Source: Bacillota bacterium
GTDB lineage: Bacteria > Bacillota > Clostridia > Lachnospirales > Lachnospiraceae
NCBI GenBank assembly: GCA_023441965.1
Contig: JAEZNB010000094.1
Span: forward strand, 1-41,544
Direction: 5' to 3'
DNA: 41,544 nt
A program made the translations under genes and the position numbers. Each line of letters opens with the position of its first letter. The stretch's first letter is position 1. Under the pieces are notes generated by a model, which searched no databases, had not been told where the DNA came from, and saw nothing but the letters and a program-made list of their open reading frames with translations. This document shows, in pieces, positions 9,224-17,830 of this stretch.

Positions 9224-10903
9224 ATGGATAAGGGAGCTAAGTATAACGTAGATACGGATCCGGATTTTGATGCAAATTTCTATAAAAACATCGAAAAGGT
9301 ATTAAGTGATGCCTATATTGATCCGGGGGATGAGGCTGATACTGCAGTGGAAGCTGAAGCAAACGACAATGATGAAGCAGTCGATGAAGCTGATACAGCT
9401 GATGATGCTGTCACTTCTGACGAAGACAGATCCATTGAAGAGGAGGCATACACTGAGACAGCGGTAGCAGAGGAAGCTATATCTGCTGAGGAAGCGGATG
9501 GTCATGATGAAAAGGAAGGCTATGATGAAGCTGCACTGAATACAGAAGCTGCGGTAACTGCAGATGCTACGCATATGAGTGATGTCTTTGCTGACGAAGC
9601 AGATCTGGATGAGCTTATGCTCAGGGATGAGGTTTCAGCAGCCCTGTCGGGGAACCTTGCCTATGAGGACATTCCACAGCTGTCTGATCAGATGGAGCTT
9701 GAGGATGAAATCAGCCAAAACGTGGATGATGCCCTGATTGATATCAATGCCTCACTGGCAAAGCAGATTGACGAGGAGTTAGGTCAGCTGGATACCCAGA
9801 ATGGTAAGAAGAAAATGTCCAAGGGCAAAAAGGCGATCATTGCTGCCCTGATAACGCTTGTCTGTTTGGTCGGCTTTGGTGCTTTCATGGCCTTTACGAA
9901 GCCGGGTCATCAGCTGGCAGTAAACATCAGCGGTTTGATTTGGGTAACCATGACCGATGAGTTTGAGAAAGATCCTGTCCAGATGGAGGATATTGACCAT
10001 ATTGAAGAATCGGATTTAGAATCGGATGAAGAGGACATTGACGTAACAACGATTAAGTGGCCCGATCATCCCGGAGAGGGCCGTCAGGAAGAGGGCGTAT
10101 ACAATATCCTTCTGTTGGGGGAGGAGGCCATCGGCTCCGGCTCTGCCAGAGGCAGGACAGATCTGATCATCGTCGCTACGATGAATACCAATACGAAGGA
10201 ACTGAAATTAACCTCACTGATGAGAGATACCCTGGTTAAAATACCGGGTTATCTGGAGAATAAACTTAACACTGCCTATGAGAAGGGTGGTCTGGATCTG
10301 CTGTATGAAACCATTTCAATGAATTATAATATCAGACTGGATGGTTGTGTTATGGTGAATTTCGAAAGCTTTGAGAAAATTATTGATAAGCTTGGCGGAA
10401 TTGAAATTACCCTGACCGCATCAGAAGCCAAATACCTGAATAGAACGAACTATATATCCAAGCCCCAGTATCGCAATGTTGTAGAGGGGAAGCAGCTGAT
10501 GAACGGTAATCAGGTACTCGGCTATACCAGAGTACGTAAGAGAGCAAATATCAATGGGAATAACAATGATTATGGCAGGACAGAACGTCACCGTATTGTT
10601 CTGGAGGCCATCTTTGAGAAGTATAAGACCAAGAGTAAGATAGAGCTGGGAACATTGATGTTTAGCTTTCTGCCAATGTTTACGACTGATATTGATAAGG
10701 CTACCTTTGAAATGCTGTTGAATCACTTTATTGAGATGGGAACCACCAAGATAGACCAGTTACGGCTGCCTGCAGACGGAACCTTTACGGATAATGTGGA
10801 GGTCCGCGGTATGGATGTATTGATACCCGAATGGGATAAGAATATTACGCTTTTCCACAATTTTGTATTTGGAGATGATAAGACTGCTGCTCAGAAGCAA
10901 TAA
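9224..10903 (+). CDS. LytR-CpsA-Psr family protein with acidic cytoplasmic tail
   Basis: 559 residues. Residues about 1-195 form an extremely acidic region rich in EAD/DEA repeats. A Lys-rich patch (GKKKMSKGKKA) and one membrane helix (about 206-225) follow. The outer part holds an LCP domain: NILLLGEE, then SARGRTDLIIVATMN, LTSLMRDTLV, and a conserved arginine-rich segment GYTRVRKRANINGNNNDYGRTERHR. LCP enzymes transfer anionic polymers such as teichoic acids from lipid carriers to peptidoglycan. GGAGAGG precedes the ATG. A TTGACA lies upstream at 9155 but without a good -10. The long acidic tail is unusual for the family. Confidence 0.9.
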   Translation: MDKGAKYNVDTDPDFDANFYKNIEKVLSDAYIDPGDEADTAVEAEANDNDEAVDEADTADDAVTSDEDRSIEEEAYTETAVAEEAISAEEADGHDEKEGYDEAALNTEAAVTADATHMSDVFADEADLDELMLRDEVSAALSGNLAYEDIPQLSDQMELEDEISQNVDDALIDINASLAKQIDEELGQLDTQNGKKKMSKGKKAIIAALITLVCLVGFGAFMAFTKPGHQLAVNISGLIWVTMTDEFEKDPVQMEDIDHIEESDLESDEEDIDVTTIKWPDHPGEGRQEEGVYNILLLGEEAIGSGSARGRTDLIIVATMNTNTKELKLTSLMRDTLVKIPGYLENKLNTAYEKGGLDLLYETISMNYNIRLDGCVMVNFESFEKIIDKLGGIEITLTASEAKYLNRTNYISKPQYRNVVEGKQLMNGNQVLGYTRVRKRANINGNNNDYGRTERHRIVLEAIFEKYKTKSKIELGTLMFSFLPMFTTDIDKATFEMLLNHFIEMGTTKIDQLRLPADGTFTDNVEVRGMDVLIPEWDKNITLFHNFVFGDDKTAAQKQ

Positions 10904-10971
10904 ACGTATTCAGTGAGCAGTATTCAGAGAATGATCTACATAACATTTTCTGACAAGCCATAGAAGCTTTC

Positions 10972-11047
10972 AAGGGGCATTGTATGCTTCTCATAAGGTA
11001 TTGTTTGTTGATCTCAGCCTTGTGAGGGAAGTATAGGGATGCCCCTT
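10972..11047. other. Long imperfect hairpin between the LCP and M23 genes
   Basis: AAGGGGCAT (10972-10980) pairs with ATGCCCCTT (11039-11047). Inside it, TATGCTTC-TCA pairs with TGAGGGAAGTATA with bulges, and TCATAAGG pairs with CCTTGTGA around a loop of about 19 nt. The whole 76-nt block therefore folds back on itself. No T-run follows on either side, so terminator function is uncertain. The rest of the 305-bp gap 10904-11208 shows nothing else. Confidence 0.45.
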
Positions 11048-11208
11048 CAAATGATAAGAGGTATCAGACGACTTAGCTATCACACGATGTACTATAAGAC
11101 TCCGGTGCGACATATAATACTATGTCCTATCCGGAAGGTGCCCTTTACATCAGCTGCATTCAGACACTTGCCTTCGGATCGGAACTATATCGTTCATCGG
11201 GTGATCTC

Positions 11209-12096
11209 ATGGGAAAGCATCTGCATCGGTATCTGATCCTTCTGCTGTGTCTTATTCTTTATATTGTTAGCTTTGAAACCGAACTGTTACGGACACAGCT
11301 GCTGCTCGGTGATATCATGAGGTCTGGGATTAATTATGATGCTTTTCGGGAGATGAAGGTATCTGCCGTGACTCTGGAGCAGGGACAGCATAGGATGGCA
11401 AAATTACTTAGGAGGTATCCGGAATTAAAGAACGGTACCTATATTAATCCCATCGGCTATCTTACCTTTTCCATGCTGGCCAATGATTTTCAAACCGGGA
11501 ATAAGGTACCTAAGGGAAGTAAGGCTTTCCTCCGTTGTATGGGAAGGCTGTCCGAAACTCATGATTTTAAGGAGCTGTACGGCTACTATAAAGCGATTTT
11601 TTCAGATCTATGCTTCTTTCCTGTTCCCCAAGTCCCGACCGGGGAGGCGGATATCAGTTATACGGATACCTGGTATGTACTCCGCAAGTACGGAGGGAAC
11701 CGAAGACATGAAGGGACAGATCTCATGGCTTCAAATAATGAACCGGGATATTTTCCTGTGGTCAGCATGACAGACGGTATCGTTGAGAAGCTGGGATGGC
11801 TGGAGCAGGGAGGCTACCGGATCGGTATCAGGGGAGCTTCGGGAGCTTATTTTTATTATGCGCATCTGGATTCCTATGCAGCCGGGCTTAAGGAGGGGGA
11901 CCCTGTTATCGCGGGCCAGTTGCTCGGCTTCATGGGGGATACCGGCTACGGTCCGGAAGGAACGAGGGGGAAGTTCGACGTACATCTTCATCTTGGCATT
12001 TATGTTGTTACGGACCATGGAGAAATGAGTGTTAATCCCTATTGGATCTTAAGACTTCTGGAGGGGAACAGAGGCCGATATTGCCTGGAATCATAA
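11209..12096 (+). CDS. M23-family (LytM-type) membrane-anchored metallopeptidase
   Basis: 295 residues from ATG 11209. I chose this start because the sequence then begins with a basic-hydrophobic anchor (MGKHLHRYLILLLCLILYIV) and GGGTG lies just upstream; the open frame extends back to 11122 without signal character. The C-terminal half is an M23 domain with RRHEGTDLMA (first zinc His and Asp) and DVHLHLGI (HxH), so the zinc site looks complete. Such enzymes cut peptidoglycan cross-bridges outside the membrane. The long middle region has no recognised domain. A sporulation or cell-wall role is possible but not shown. Confidence 0.85.
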   Translation: MGKHLHRYLILLLCLILYIVSFETELLRTQLLLGDIMRSGINYDAFREMKVSAVTLEQGQHRMAKLLRRYPELKNGTYINPIGYLTFSMLANDFQTGNKVPKGSKAFLRCMGRLSETHDFKELYGYYKAIFSDLCFFPVPQVPTGEADISYTDTWYVLRKYGGNRRHEGTDLMASNNEPGYFPVVSMTDGIVEKLGWLEQGGYRIGIRGASGAYFYYAHLDSYAAGLKEGDPVIAGQLLGFMGDTGYGPEGTRGKFDVHLHLGIYVVTDHGEMSVNPYWILRLLEGNRGRYCLES

Positions 12097-12173
12097 AGTA
12101 CCGTAACAAAATCATATACACGGACCTGCTTGTGAGCGAAATCATAAGCTTAAAGCTCTTGTGAATTTATACT

Positions 12174-12202
12174 TTGCCTGCGGGGATCGGATATGGTATA
12201 CT
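12174..12202 (+). promoter_or_regulatory. Promoter of the cysteine desulfurase-thiI operon
   Basis: TTGCCT, a 17-bp spacer and TATACT, with TGG before the -10 (extended -10). It lies about 70 bp upstream of the cysteine desulfurase ATG in the 177-bp gap behind the M23 gene. Confidence 0.6.
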
Positions 12203-12273
12203 TGTTCGCATAATACATACTGTCCTGTGTTAATATAAGGATAGACTGAAAATGCGCAAGAGGTAACAAAGGA

Positions 12274-13461
12274 ATGGAAGTATATCTGGATAATTCAGCA
12301 ACAACAAAGATAACAGAAAAGGTCAGAGACCGGGTAATGAAGGTCTTATACGAGGATTACGGTAATCCCTCCTCCATGCACCGGCTTGGCATAAATGCAG
12401 AGGCATATATGAAGGAGGCAGCGATGAATTTGGCCGGCTGCCTGAAGGTTGATCCGAAGGAGCTGGTATTTACCTCGGGTGGAACCGAGTCCAATAATCT
12501 GGCCCTGATCGGAACGGCGATGGCTTATAAGCGGCGGGGTAAGCATATCATTACCAGTCGGATTGAGCATCCCTCAGTACATCAGCCCTTGCTTTATCTT
12601 GAGGAGAATGGCTTTGAAATCAGCTTTGCGCCGGTGGACGAAACAGGTAAGATCATCGAAGAGAAGCTATATGAGCTGATCAGAGAGGATACCATACTGG
12701 TTTCTGTCATGTATGTGAACAATGAAATCGGTTCGGTTCAGGAGGTCCGGGAGCTGGCCACCGGTCTGAAAAACAGAAAGAAGGACATCATCTTCCATGT
12801 GGATGCCGTTCAGGCCTTTGGTAAGTACCGCATTTACCCCAAGCGGGAGGGGATTGACCTGTTGACCATCAGTGGTCATAAGATTCATGGACCCAAGGGC
12901 AGCGGAGCCCTTTATATCAGTGATAAGGTAAGAGTGAATCCGGTCGTCTTTGGCGGAGGACATCAGAGAGGACTCCGTTCAGGCACAGAGAATGTACCGG
13001 CTATAGCAGGACTGGGACAGGCTGTCGCAGAGCTTTATGAGAACCATGAAGAGAAGCGTGCAAGGATGTATGGATTAAAGCAGAAATTCTTAAGAGAACT
13101 AAGTAAGCTGGAGGGTGTCAGCTTTAACGGGCTTCCCAAGGAATGCAGCAGTACATTTGAGATGGAGCTTTTAAAGACCACGGCTCCCCATATCATAAGT
13201 GTCAGCTTTGAAGGTGTTCGGAGCGAGGTGTTCCTTCATGCTCTGGAGGACCGTGGCGTATATGTCTCTGCCGGTTCTGCCTGCAGCTCCCACCATCCGC
13301 AGCCCAGTGTGACACTGACAGCGATAAAACTGCCGAAGGATCTGATGGATTCCACTCTGCGCATCTCTCTTTCGGATCTGACGACCGAGGAAGAGGTGGA
13401 CTATGCTTTGGAGCAGTTCAGAGACCTTCTACCCTTCTTAAGAAGATATCAAAGGAAATAA
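12274..13461 (+). CDS. Cysteine desulfurase (NifS/IscS-like)
   Basis: 395 residues, a PLP-dependent enzyme that takes sulfur from cysteine as a persulfide. The start MEVYLDNSATTK is typical. The PLP lysine lies in TISGHKIHGPKG, and the active cysteine in VSAGSACSSHH. The next gene, 93 bp downstream, is thiI. A NifS-like enzyme paired with ThiI commonly supplies sulfur for 4-thiouridine in tRNA (and thiamine in some bacteria), so that is the likely job here. General Fe-S cluster assembly is also possible, because no iscU-type scaffold gene is nearby to decide. Confidence 0.95.
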   Translation: MEVYLDNSATTKITEKVRDRVMKVLYEDYGNPSSMHRLGINAEAYMKEAAMNLAGCLKVDPKELVFTSGGTESNNLALIGTAMAYKRRGKHIITSRIEHPSVHQPLLYLEENGFEISFAPVDETGKIIEEKLYELIREDTILVSVMYVNNEIGSVQEVRELATGLKNRKKDIIFHVDAVQAFGKYRIYPKREGIDLLTISGHKIHGPKGSGALYISDKVRVNPVVFGGGHQRGLRSGTENVPAIAGLGQAVAELYENHEEKRARMYGLKQKFLRELSKLEGVSFNGLPKECSSTFEMELLKTTAPHIISVSFEGVRSEVFLHALEDRGVYVSAGSACSSHHPQPSVTLTAIKLPKDLMDSTLRISLSDLTTEEEVDYALEQFRDLLPFLRRYQRK

Positions 13462-13554
13462 TATATGCTTTTGAGTAACAAGAGATAAGATCATCGTAGG
13501 AGCTACCGGATCGCAGCAGCAGTACCGGTAAGGAATACAGTACAGGAGGAAAGA

Positions 13555-14736
13555 ATGTTTAAGGCATTTCTGATAAAGTACGCAGAGATCGGACTGAAGG
13601 GGAATAACCGCTATCTGTTCGAGAATGCATTGAGGGACCGGGTAAGCGATTCTCTAAAGCCCCTGGGCTCTTATCATGTCAGCAAGGAACAGGGCAGGAT
13701 CTTCGTGGAATGCCCCGATGATTATGATTATGAGGAAACCGTGGAAGCCCTGCAGAGGGTATTCGGTATCTCCTCCATCTGTCCTGTGGTTGTGCTTGAC
13801 GGTAATGACTGGGAGACCTTAACCCAAGGGGTGGGAGATTATGTGGAGGCCATGTATCCGAACAGGCATTTTACCTTCAAGGTAGAAGCAAAGCGGGCGG
13901 ATAAGCAGTATCCGATGACCTCTCCCGAGATCTGTATCGAGATGGGAGCCTATCTGCTGAAGAGATTTAAGGAGCTTAAGGTGGATGTCCATGAACCCCA
14001 GGTCAGAGTAACCGTGGAAGTACGGACAAAAGCCTATGTATATTCAATCATAATCCCCGGACCCGGCGGCATGCCCGTCGGTACCAACGGTAAGGCCATG
14101 CTCCTGCTATCCGGCGGCATCGACAGTCCGGTTGCAGGCTATATGATCTCTAAGAGAGGAGTATCACTGGCTGCGACTTATTTTCATGCTCCGCCCTACA
14201 CCAGTGACAGAGCCAAACAGAAGGTCGTGGACCTGGCAGAGAAGATCGCCAGATATACGGGACCGATGAAGCTCTTTGTGGTGAACTTCACTGATATTCA
14301 GCTTTATATCTATGAGAAATGCCCTCATGAGGAGCTTACCATCATCATGCGCAGATATATGATGAGACTGGCTGAGAAGCTGGCCGAGCAGGAGAACTGC
14401 CTCGGTCTGGTAACAGGAGAAAGCATCGGACAGGTCGCCAGCCAAACCATGCACAGCCTGGCAGCCACCAATGAGGTATGCACCATGCCGGTACATCGGC
14501 CTCTGATTGCCTTTGATAAGAAGGATATTGTGGAAATCGCCAATAAGATAGATACCTTTGAAACCTCCATCCAGCCCTTTGAGGATTGCTGCACCATCTT
14601 TGTGGCCAAGCACCCGGTAACCAAGCCCAGCCTGAAGATGATCCGTAATTCGGAGAAGAATCTGGAAGAAAAGATAGATGACCTGGTTGAGACAGCCTTA
14701 AGCACGGCAGAGGTGATCTGGATCAGACAGCATTAG
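13555..14736 (+). CDS. thiI: tRNA uridine 4-sulfurtransferase ThiI
   Basis: 393 residues. The N-terminal ferredoxin-like and THUMP domains (about 1-165, with KYAEIGLKGNNR) are followed by the PP-loop adenylation domain (LLSGGIDSPVAGYMI at about 183). There is no C-terminal rhodanese domain, as usual for Gram-positive ThiI, which then relies on the partner desulfurase encoded upstream. GGAGG sits seven bases before the ATG. Confidence 0.96.
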   Translation: MFKAFLIKYAEIGLKGNNRYLFENALRDRVSDSLKPLGSYHVSKEQGRIFVECPDDYDYEETVEALQRVFGISSICPVVVLDGNDWETLTQGVGDYVEAMYPNRHFTFKVEAKRADKQYPMTSPEICIEMGAYLLKRFKELKVDVHEPQVRVTVEVRTKAYVYSIIIPGPGGMPVGTNGKAMLLLSGGIDSPVAGYMISKRGVSLAATYFHAPPYTSDRAKQKVVDLAEKIARYTGPMKLFVVNFTDIQLYIYEKCPHEELTIIMRRYMMRLAEKLAEQENCLGLVTGESIGQVASQTMHSLAATNEVCTMPVHRPLIAFDKKDIVEIANKIDTFETSIQPFEDCCTIFVAKHPVTKPSLKMIRNSEKNLEEKIDDLVETALSTAEVIWIRQH

Positions 14737-14808
14737 GAATAGATATAAGTGTATCAGGGTATAAGCGTATAAGGGTATAAGGGTGAGAATAAGGATCTGT
14801 TTATAGAA

Positions 14809-14852
14809 AGAAAAAAGGAGTTGCCATCTTAGGTTTCCCTGATGGCAACTCC
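14809..14852 (-). terminator. Intrinsic terminator of the HPr-like gene
   Basis: GGAGTTGCCATC (14817-14828) and GATGGCAACTCC (14841-14852) are a perfect 12-bp inverted repeat. On the minus strand the stem is followed by TTTTTT (14811-14816), so it ends the minus-strand HPr-like transcript. It may also stop thiI transcripts, although no T-run lies on that side. Confidence 0.85.
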
Positions 14853-14869
14853 CATTAAGTCCCTGGTAA

Positions 14870-15103
14870 TTAATCTACGATGTAAGGCTTTAATACGGAC
14901 AGAATGTAGTCCATATTCTCCTCACTGTGGATGTTAAGGTCGATTACCTTGGATAAATCAAGACTAAAGATACCCATGATGGATTTTGCATCTATAACGT
15001 ATCTTCCGGAAACTAAATCGAAGTCGGAATCGAATTTCGTAACATCGTTCACAAAGGCCTTCACCTTATCAATGGAATTTAAAGATATTTTAACAGTTTT
15101 CAT
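14870..15103 (-). CDS. HPr-like protein lacking the phospho-histidine
   Basis: 77 residues with the HPr fold pattern, best seen in KFDSDFDLVSGRYVIDAKSIMGIFSLDLS, which parallels the second half of HPr. Ser41 in KSIMG corresponds to the regulatory Ser46 of HPr. The GxHAR loop that carries the catalytic His15 is missing: residues 9-13 read NSIDK. It therefore cannot carry phosphate in the PTS in the usual way, and might be a Crh-like regulator (inference). It has its own strong site AGGAGG, promoter and terminator and stands alone against the neighbouring gene direction. Confidence 0.85.
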   Translation of the reverse strand: MKTVKISLNSIDKVKAFVNDVTKFDSDFDLVSGRYVIDAKSIMGIFSLDLSKVIDLNIHSEENMDYILSVLKPYIVD

Positions 15104-15136
15104 GGCTCGTACTCCTCCTTTATTCGGTATATGTAT

Positions 15137-15165
15137 ATACTATATTTTAGCAAAATAAAAGTCAA
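15137..15165 (-). promoter_or_regulatory. Promoter of the HPr-like gene
   Basis: On the minus strand TTGACT is followed after 17 bp by TAGTAT (a TATAGT overlaps two bases nearer). The A/T-rich block is 34 bp upstream of the ATG and precedes the AGGAGG site. Confidence 0.6.
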
Positions 15166-15292
15166 TATACAAAGTATCTAAAAAAATGAGGAAAAGTTGT
15201 ATAGGTGGGAGAATCTTCTATGCAATATGGATAAGGGTTTCCGGAATGATGAAAGCGTGGATTTATTGGGTTGGAAAGGAACAAGAGCATAA

Positions 15293-16627
15293 ATGAAGAA
15301 AACAGCGGCATTTTTAAACCTGGGCTGTAAAGTAAATTCCTATGAGACGGAAGCGATGAGGGGGATGTTTGAGAGAGCAGGCTATGAGATTGTGGATTTC
15401 AAGGAGCTTGCTGATGTCTATGTGGTCAATACCTGTACCGTCACCAATATTGCGGACCGCAAATCGCGCCAGATGCTGCATCAGGCCAAGAAGAGAAATC
15501 CGGGGGCTGTGATCGCTGCAGCCGGCTGCTATGTTCAGGCCAAGGAGGAGGAGCTCTTAGAGGACAGTGCGGTGGACCTGATCATCGGTAACAATAAAAA
15601 GTCAGATATCGTTACCATGGTGGAACGATATTTTGAGAGCAGGAATAAGGAGGAGCTGATAACGGATATCGGCGCGGAGCAGGGCTATGAGGAGCTGCTG
15701 CTAAGCGCAACCTATGAGAAGACCAGAGCCTTTATCAAGATTCAGGATGGCTGTGACCGCTTCTGCTCCTATTGTATCATCCCTTATGTCAGGGGAAGAG
15801 TGAGAAGCCGGGAGGAGCAGGATATTCTGAAGGAAATCGAGGGGCTGGCACAAAAGGGCTACCGGGAAATTGTGCTGACCGGGATCCATATCTCCTCCTA
15901 CGGTAAGGACAAGCAGAAGCAGGGGGAGGAAGCAGGTCAGAATCCTTTGGCGGAGCTGATCAAAAGGGTGGCTGATATCCCCGGCATTGAGAGAATCAGG
16001 CTGGGGTCTCTGGAGCCTAGGATCATAACCGAAGACTTTGTTCAGACAATTGCGGGCATCAGGCAGTTCTGTCCCCATTTCCACCTGTCCCTGCAAAGCG
16101 GCAGCGATACGGTGCTAAGGAGAATGAACCGCAAATACAGTGCCTCTGAGTATGAGGAGAAGGTGCAGCTTATACGGCAGTATTTTGAGCATCCTGCCTT
16201 TACAACCGATGTGATCGTAGGCTTTCCCGGTGAGACGGAGGAGGAGTTTGAGGAGACCTGTGATTTTGTGAAGAGGATCGCTTTCTCCCATATTCATGTC
16301 TTCAAATATTCCATGAGGGAAGGTACCAAAGCTGCGGTCATGCCCGGACAGCTTTCCGAGGAGACCAAGCATCAGAGGAGCAATCAGCTGATTGCTCTGG
16401 CAGAGAGGATGTCAGCGGAATATAATGCCCTATTTATGGGCAGAATAGAGAAAATCCTGGTGGAGGAGGAAGTCACCGTGGATGGAGTGCAGTACCAGAC
16501 CGGACACAATGAACGTTACCTGAAGCTGGCCCTGCGAAGCGGGGAGGACCTGACCAATCGGATAATAAGTGCGAAAGTCACAGGGACTATAAAGGATGAT
16601 CTTCTGCTTTGTGAAATAATACATTGA
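15293..16627 (+). CDS. mtaB: tRNA (t6A37) methylthiotransferase MtaB
   Basis: 444 residues with the three-domain methylthiotransferase layout. The N-terminal UPF0004 domain has its three cluster cysteines (NLGCKVN, VVNTCTVTN, AAGCYVQ). The radical SAM motif is CSYCIIPYVRGRVRSR (with the preceding FC: CxxxCxxC type). A C-terminal TRAM-like region follows (KILVEEEVTVDGVQY). VRGRVRSR and the opening LGCKVN are typical of MtaB rather than MiaB. It adds a methylthio group to t6A37 in ANN-reading tRNAs. Confidence 0.94.
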   Translation: MKKTAAFLNLGCKVNSYETEAMRGMFERAGYEIVDFKELADVYVVNTCTVTNIADRKSRQMLHQAKKRNPGAVIAAAGCYVQAKEEELLEDSAVDLIIGNNKKSDIVTMVERYFESRNKEELITDIGAEQGYEELLLSATYEKTRAFIKIQDGCDRFCSYCIIPYVRGRVRSREEQDILKEIEGLAQKGYREIVLTGIHISSYGKDKQKQGEEAGQNPLAELIKRVADIPGIERIRLGSLEPRIITEDFVQTIAGIRQFCPHFHLSLQSGSDTVLRRMNRKYSASEYEEKVQLIRQYFEHPAFTTDVIVGFPGETEEEFEETCDFVKRIAFSHIHVFKYSMREGTKAAVMPGQLSEETKHQRSNQLIALAERMSAEYNALFMGRIEKILVEEEVTVDGVQYQTGHNERYLKLALRSGEDLTNRIISAKVTGTIKDDLLLCEIIH

Positions 16628-16657
16628 ATTTTTATATTAAATATATTAATATATAAT
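16624..16657 (+). promoter_or_regulatory. A/T-rich putative promoter before ireB
   Basis: TTGAAT overlaps the end of mtaB and is followed after 17 bp by TAATAT. A perfect TATAAT (16652-16657) overlaps further along but has no well-spaced -35. The very A/T-rich block makes a start site likely, but the exact -10 is uncertain. Confidence 0.4.
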
Positions 16658-16712
16658 AGATAAAGAATCTTTGGTCCCAAGGGATAATCCTATAGGAAAA
16701 GGAAGTGAGTCA

Positions 16713-16976
16713 ATGCAGAAGGTTAATAACACACAATATTTTAAAGTGCAGAAGGATACCGAAGTAGTAGTGGGAGATGTCATCCGTTCCGTATATTCCG
16801 CATTAACCGAGAAAGGATATAATCCTGTCAATCAGATCGTCGGATATGTTATGTCGGGAGACCCGACCTACATAACGAGCCATAAGGGTGCTCGAAGCTT
16901 GGTTATGAAGGTAGAACGGGATGAGATATTAGAGGAACTGCTGCGCTTCTACATTGATAATGGATTACGTAATTAG
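16713..16976 (+). CDS. ireB: IreB family regulatory protein (DUF965/UPF0297)
   Basis: 87 residues from ATG 16713, the family's normal length; AAAGGAAG lies just upstream, which favours it over the longer open frame. Family markers include NTQYFKV, YSALTEKGYNPVNQIVGY and SGDPTYITSHKGAR. In Enterococcus, IreB is a substrate of the PASTA kinase IreK and acts against cephalosporin resistance. The two threonines near the N-terminus (NNTQ, KDTE) are the kind of site phosphorylated there. It lies 24 bp before ruvX, the standard pair. Confidence 0.95.
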   Translation: MQKVNNTQYFKVQKDTEVVVGDVIRSVYSALTEKGYNPVNQIVGYVMSGDPTYITSHKGARSLVMKVERDEILEELLRFYIDNGLRN

Positions 16977-17000
16977 GATGATACCACTGGGAGACGATAA

Positions 17001-17441
17001 ATGAGAATCATGGGATTGGACTACGGATCGGTCACAGTCGGAGTAGCCATCAGCGATGAGCTGCTGCTTACTGCTCAGGGTCTTGAAGTAATCCGCAGGA
17101 AGCAAGAGAATAAGCTTAGGCAGACCCTTGCCAGAATCGAAGCCTTGATCGGAGAATACCGGGTAACCAAGCTTGTACTGGGTTATCCGAAGAATATGAA
17201 TAATACCATCGGTGACCGGGCTCTGAAGGCTGAGGAATTCGCTGAAGCCTTAAGAAGAAGAACCGGGCTGGAGGTAATCCTCTGGGATGAGAGGTTGACG
17301 ACGGTTGCAGCTCATCAGGTCCTGAAGGAAGGCGGACTGGATGATAAGAAGAGAGCTGCAGTGGTGGATAAGCTGGCTGCTGTTCTGATTTTGCAGGGCT
17401 ATCTGGATAAATTATATCAGGAGGGTAAGCCTAAGGAATAA
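17001..17441 (+). CDS. ruvX: Holliday junction resolvase-like RuvX (YqgF)
   Basis: 146 residues with the RNase H-like fold: MGLDYGSVTVGVAIS (catalytic Asp), VLGYPKNMNNT, and WDERLTTVAAHQVL (catalytic Glu region), ending in a conserved DKLAAVLILQGYLD. It is required for rRNA 5' processing in E. coli and has been proposed as a Holliday junction resolvase. It lies in the conserved ireB-ruvX-DUF1292-fur order. Confidence 0.95.
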   Translation: MRIMGLDYGSVTVGVAISDELLLTAQGLEVIRRKQENKLRQTLARIEALIGEYRVTKLVLGYPKNMNNTIGDRALKAEEFAEALRRRTGLEVILWDERLTTVAAHQVLKEGGLDDKKRAAVVDKLAAVLILQGYLDKLYQEGKPKE

Positions 17442-17493
17442 GTGGCTTTCCAGCCTGAGCATTATGGAGTAAAAGAAAGGTTTGGTATAGAGA

Positions 17494-17766
17494 ATGGAGT
17501 ATAAGCCGGATGAAATCACATTGACAACGGAGGATGGGGAAGCAGTGGTTTTCCAGGTCCTTGAGCAGACAAGATTGGGAGGAGTAGATTACCTTCTGGT
17601 CTCTACCGGCAATGAGGAAGAGGAAGGTGAGGAAGCGCTCATCTTAAAGGACATATCGCAGCCGACAGATGAGGAGGCGATATATGATATCGTGGAGGAT
17701 GACCGGGAGTTGGAGATGGTCGCCGGAATATTCAAAGAATTATTGGACGATATAGATTTAAATTAA
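17494..17766 (+). CDS. DUF1292 protein
   Basis: A 90-residue, very acidic protein (VSTGNEEEEGEEALILKDI, IVEDDRELEMVAGIF) of the DUF1292 family, whose function is unknown. It sits between ruvX and fur, as in many Firmicutes, which supports the family call. AAAGG lies upstream of the ATG. Confidence 0.9.
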   Translation: MEYKPDEITLTTEDGEAVVFQVLEQTRLGGVDYLLVSTGNEEEEGEEALILKDISQPTDEEAIYDIVEDDRELEMVAGIFKELLDDIDLN

Positions 17767-17830
17767 GTAAATGTAACTAACGAAACATATTAATTGCATG
17801 GATATCGAATTAGATGGATATGGTGAAAAT

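Noticed and set aside
14750..14790. Tandem GTATAAG repeats after thiI as a CRISPR or VNTR
   Set aside because: Only about three short imperfect copies without spacers; too small to support either. Probably low-complexity intergenic drift.
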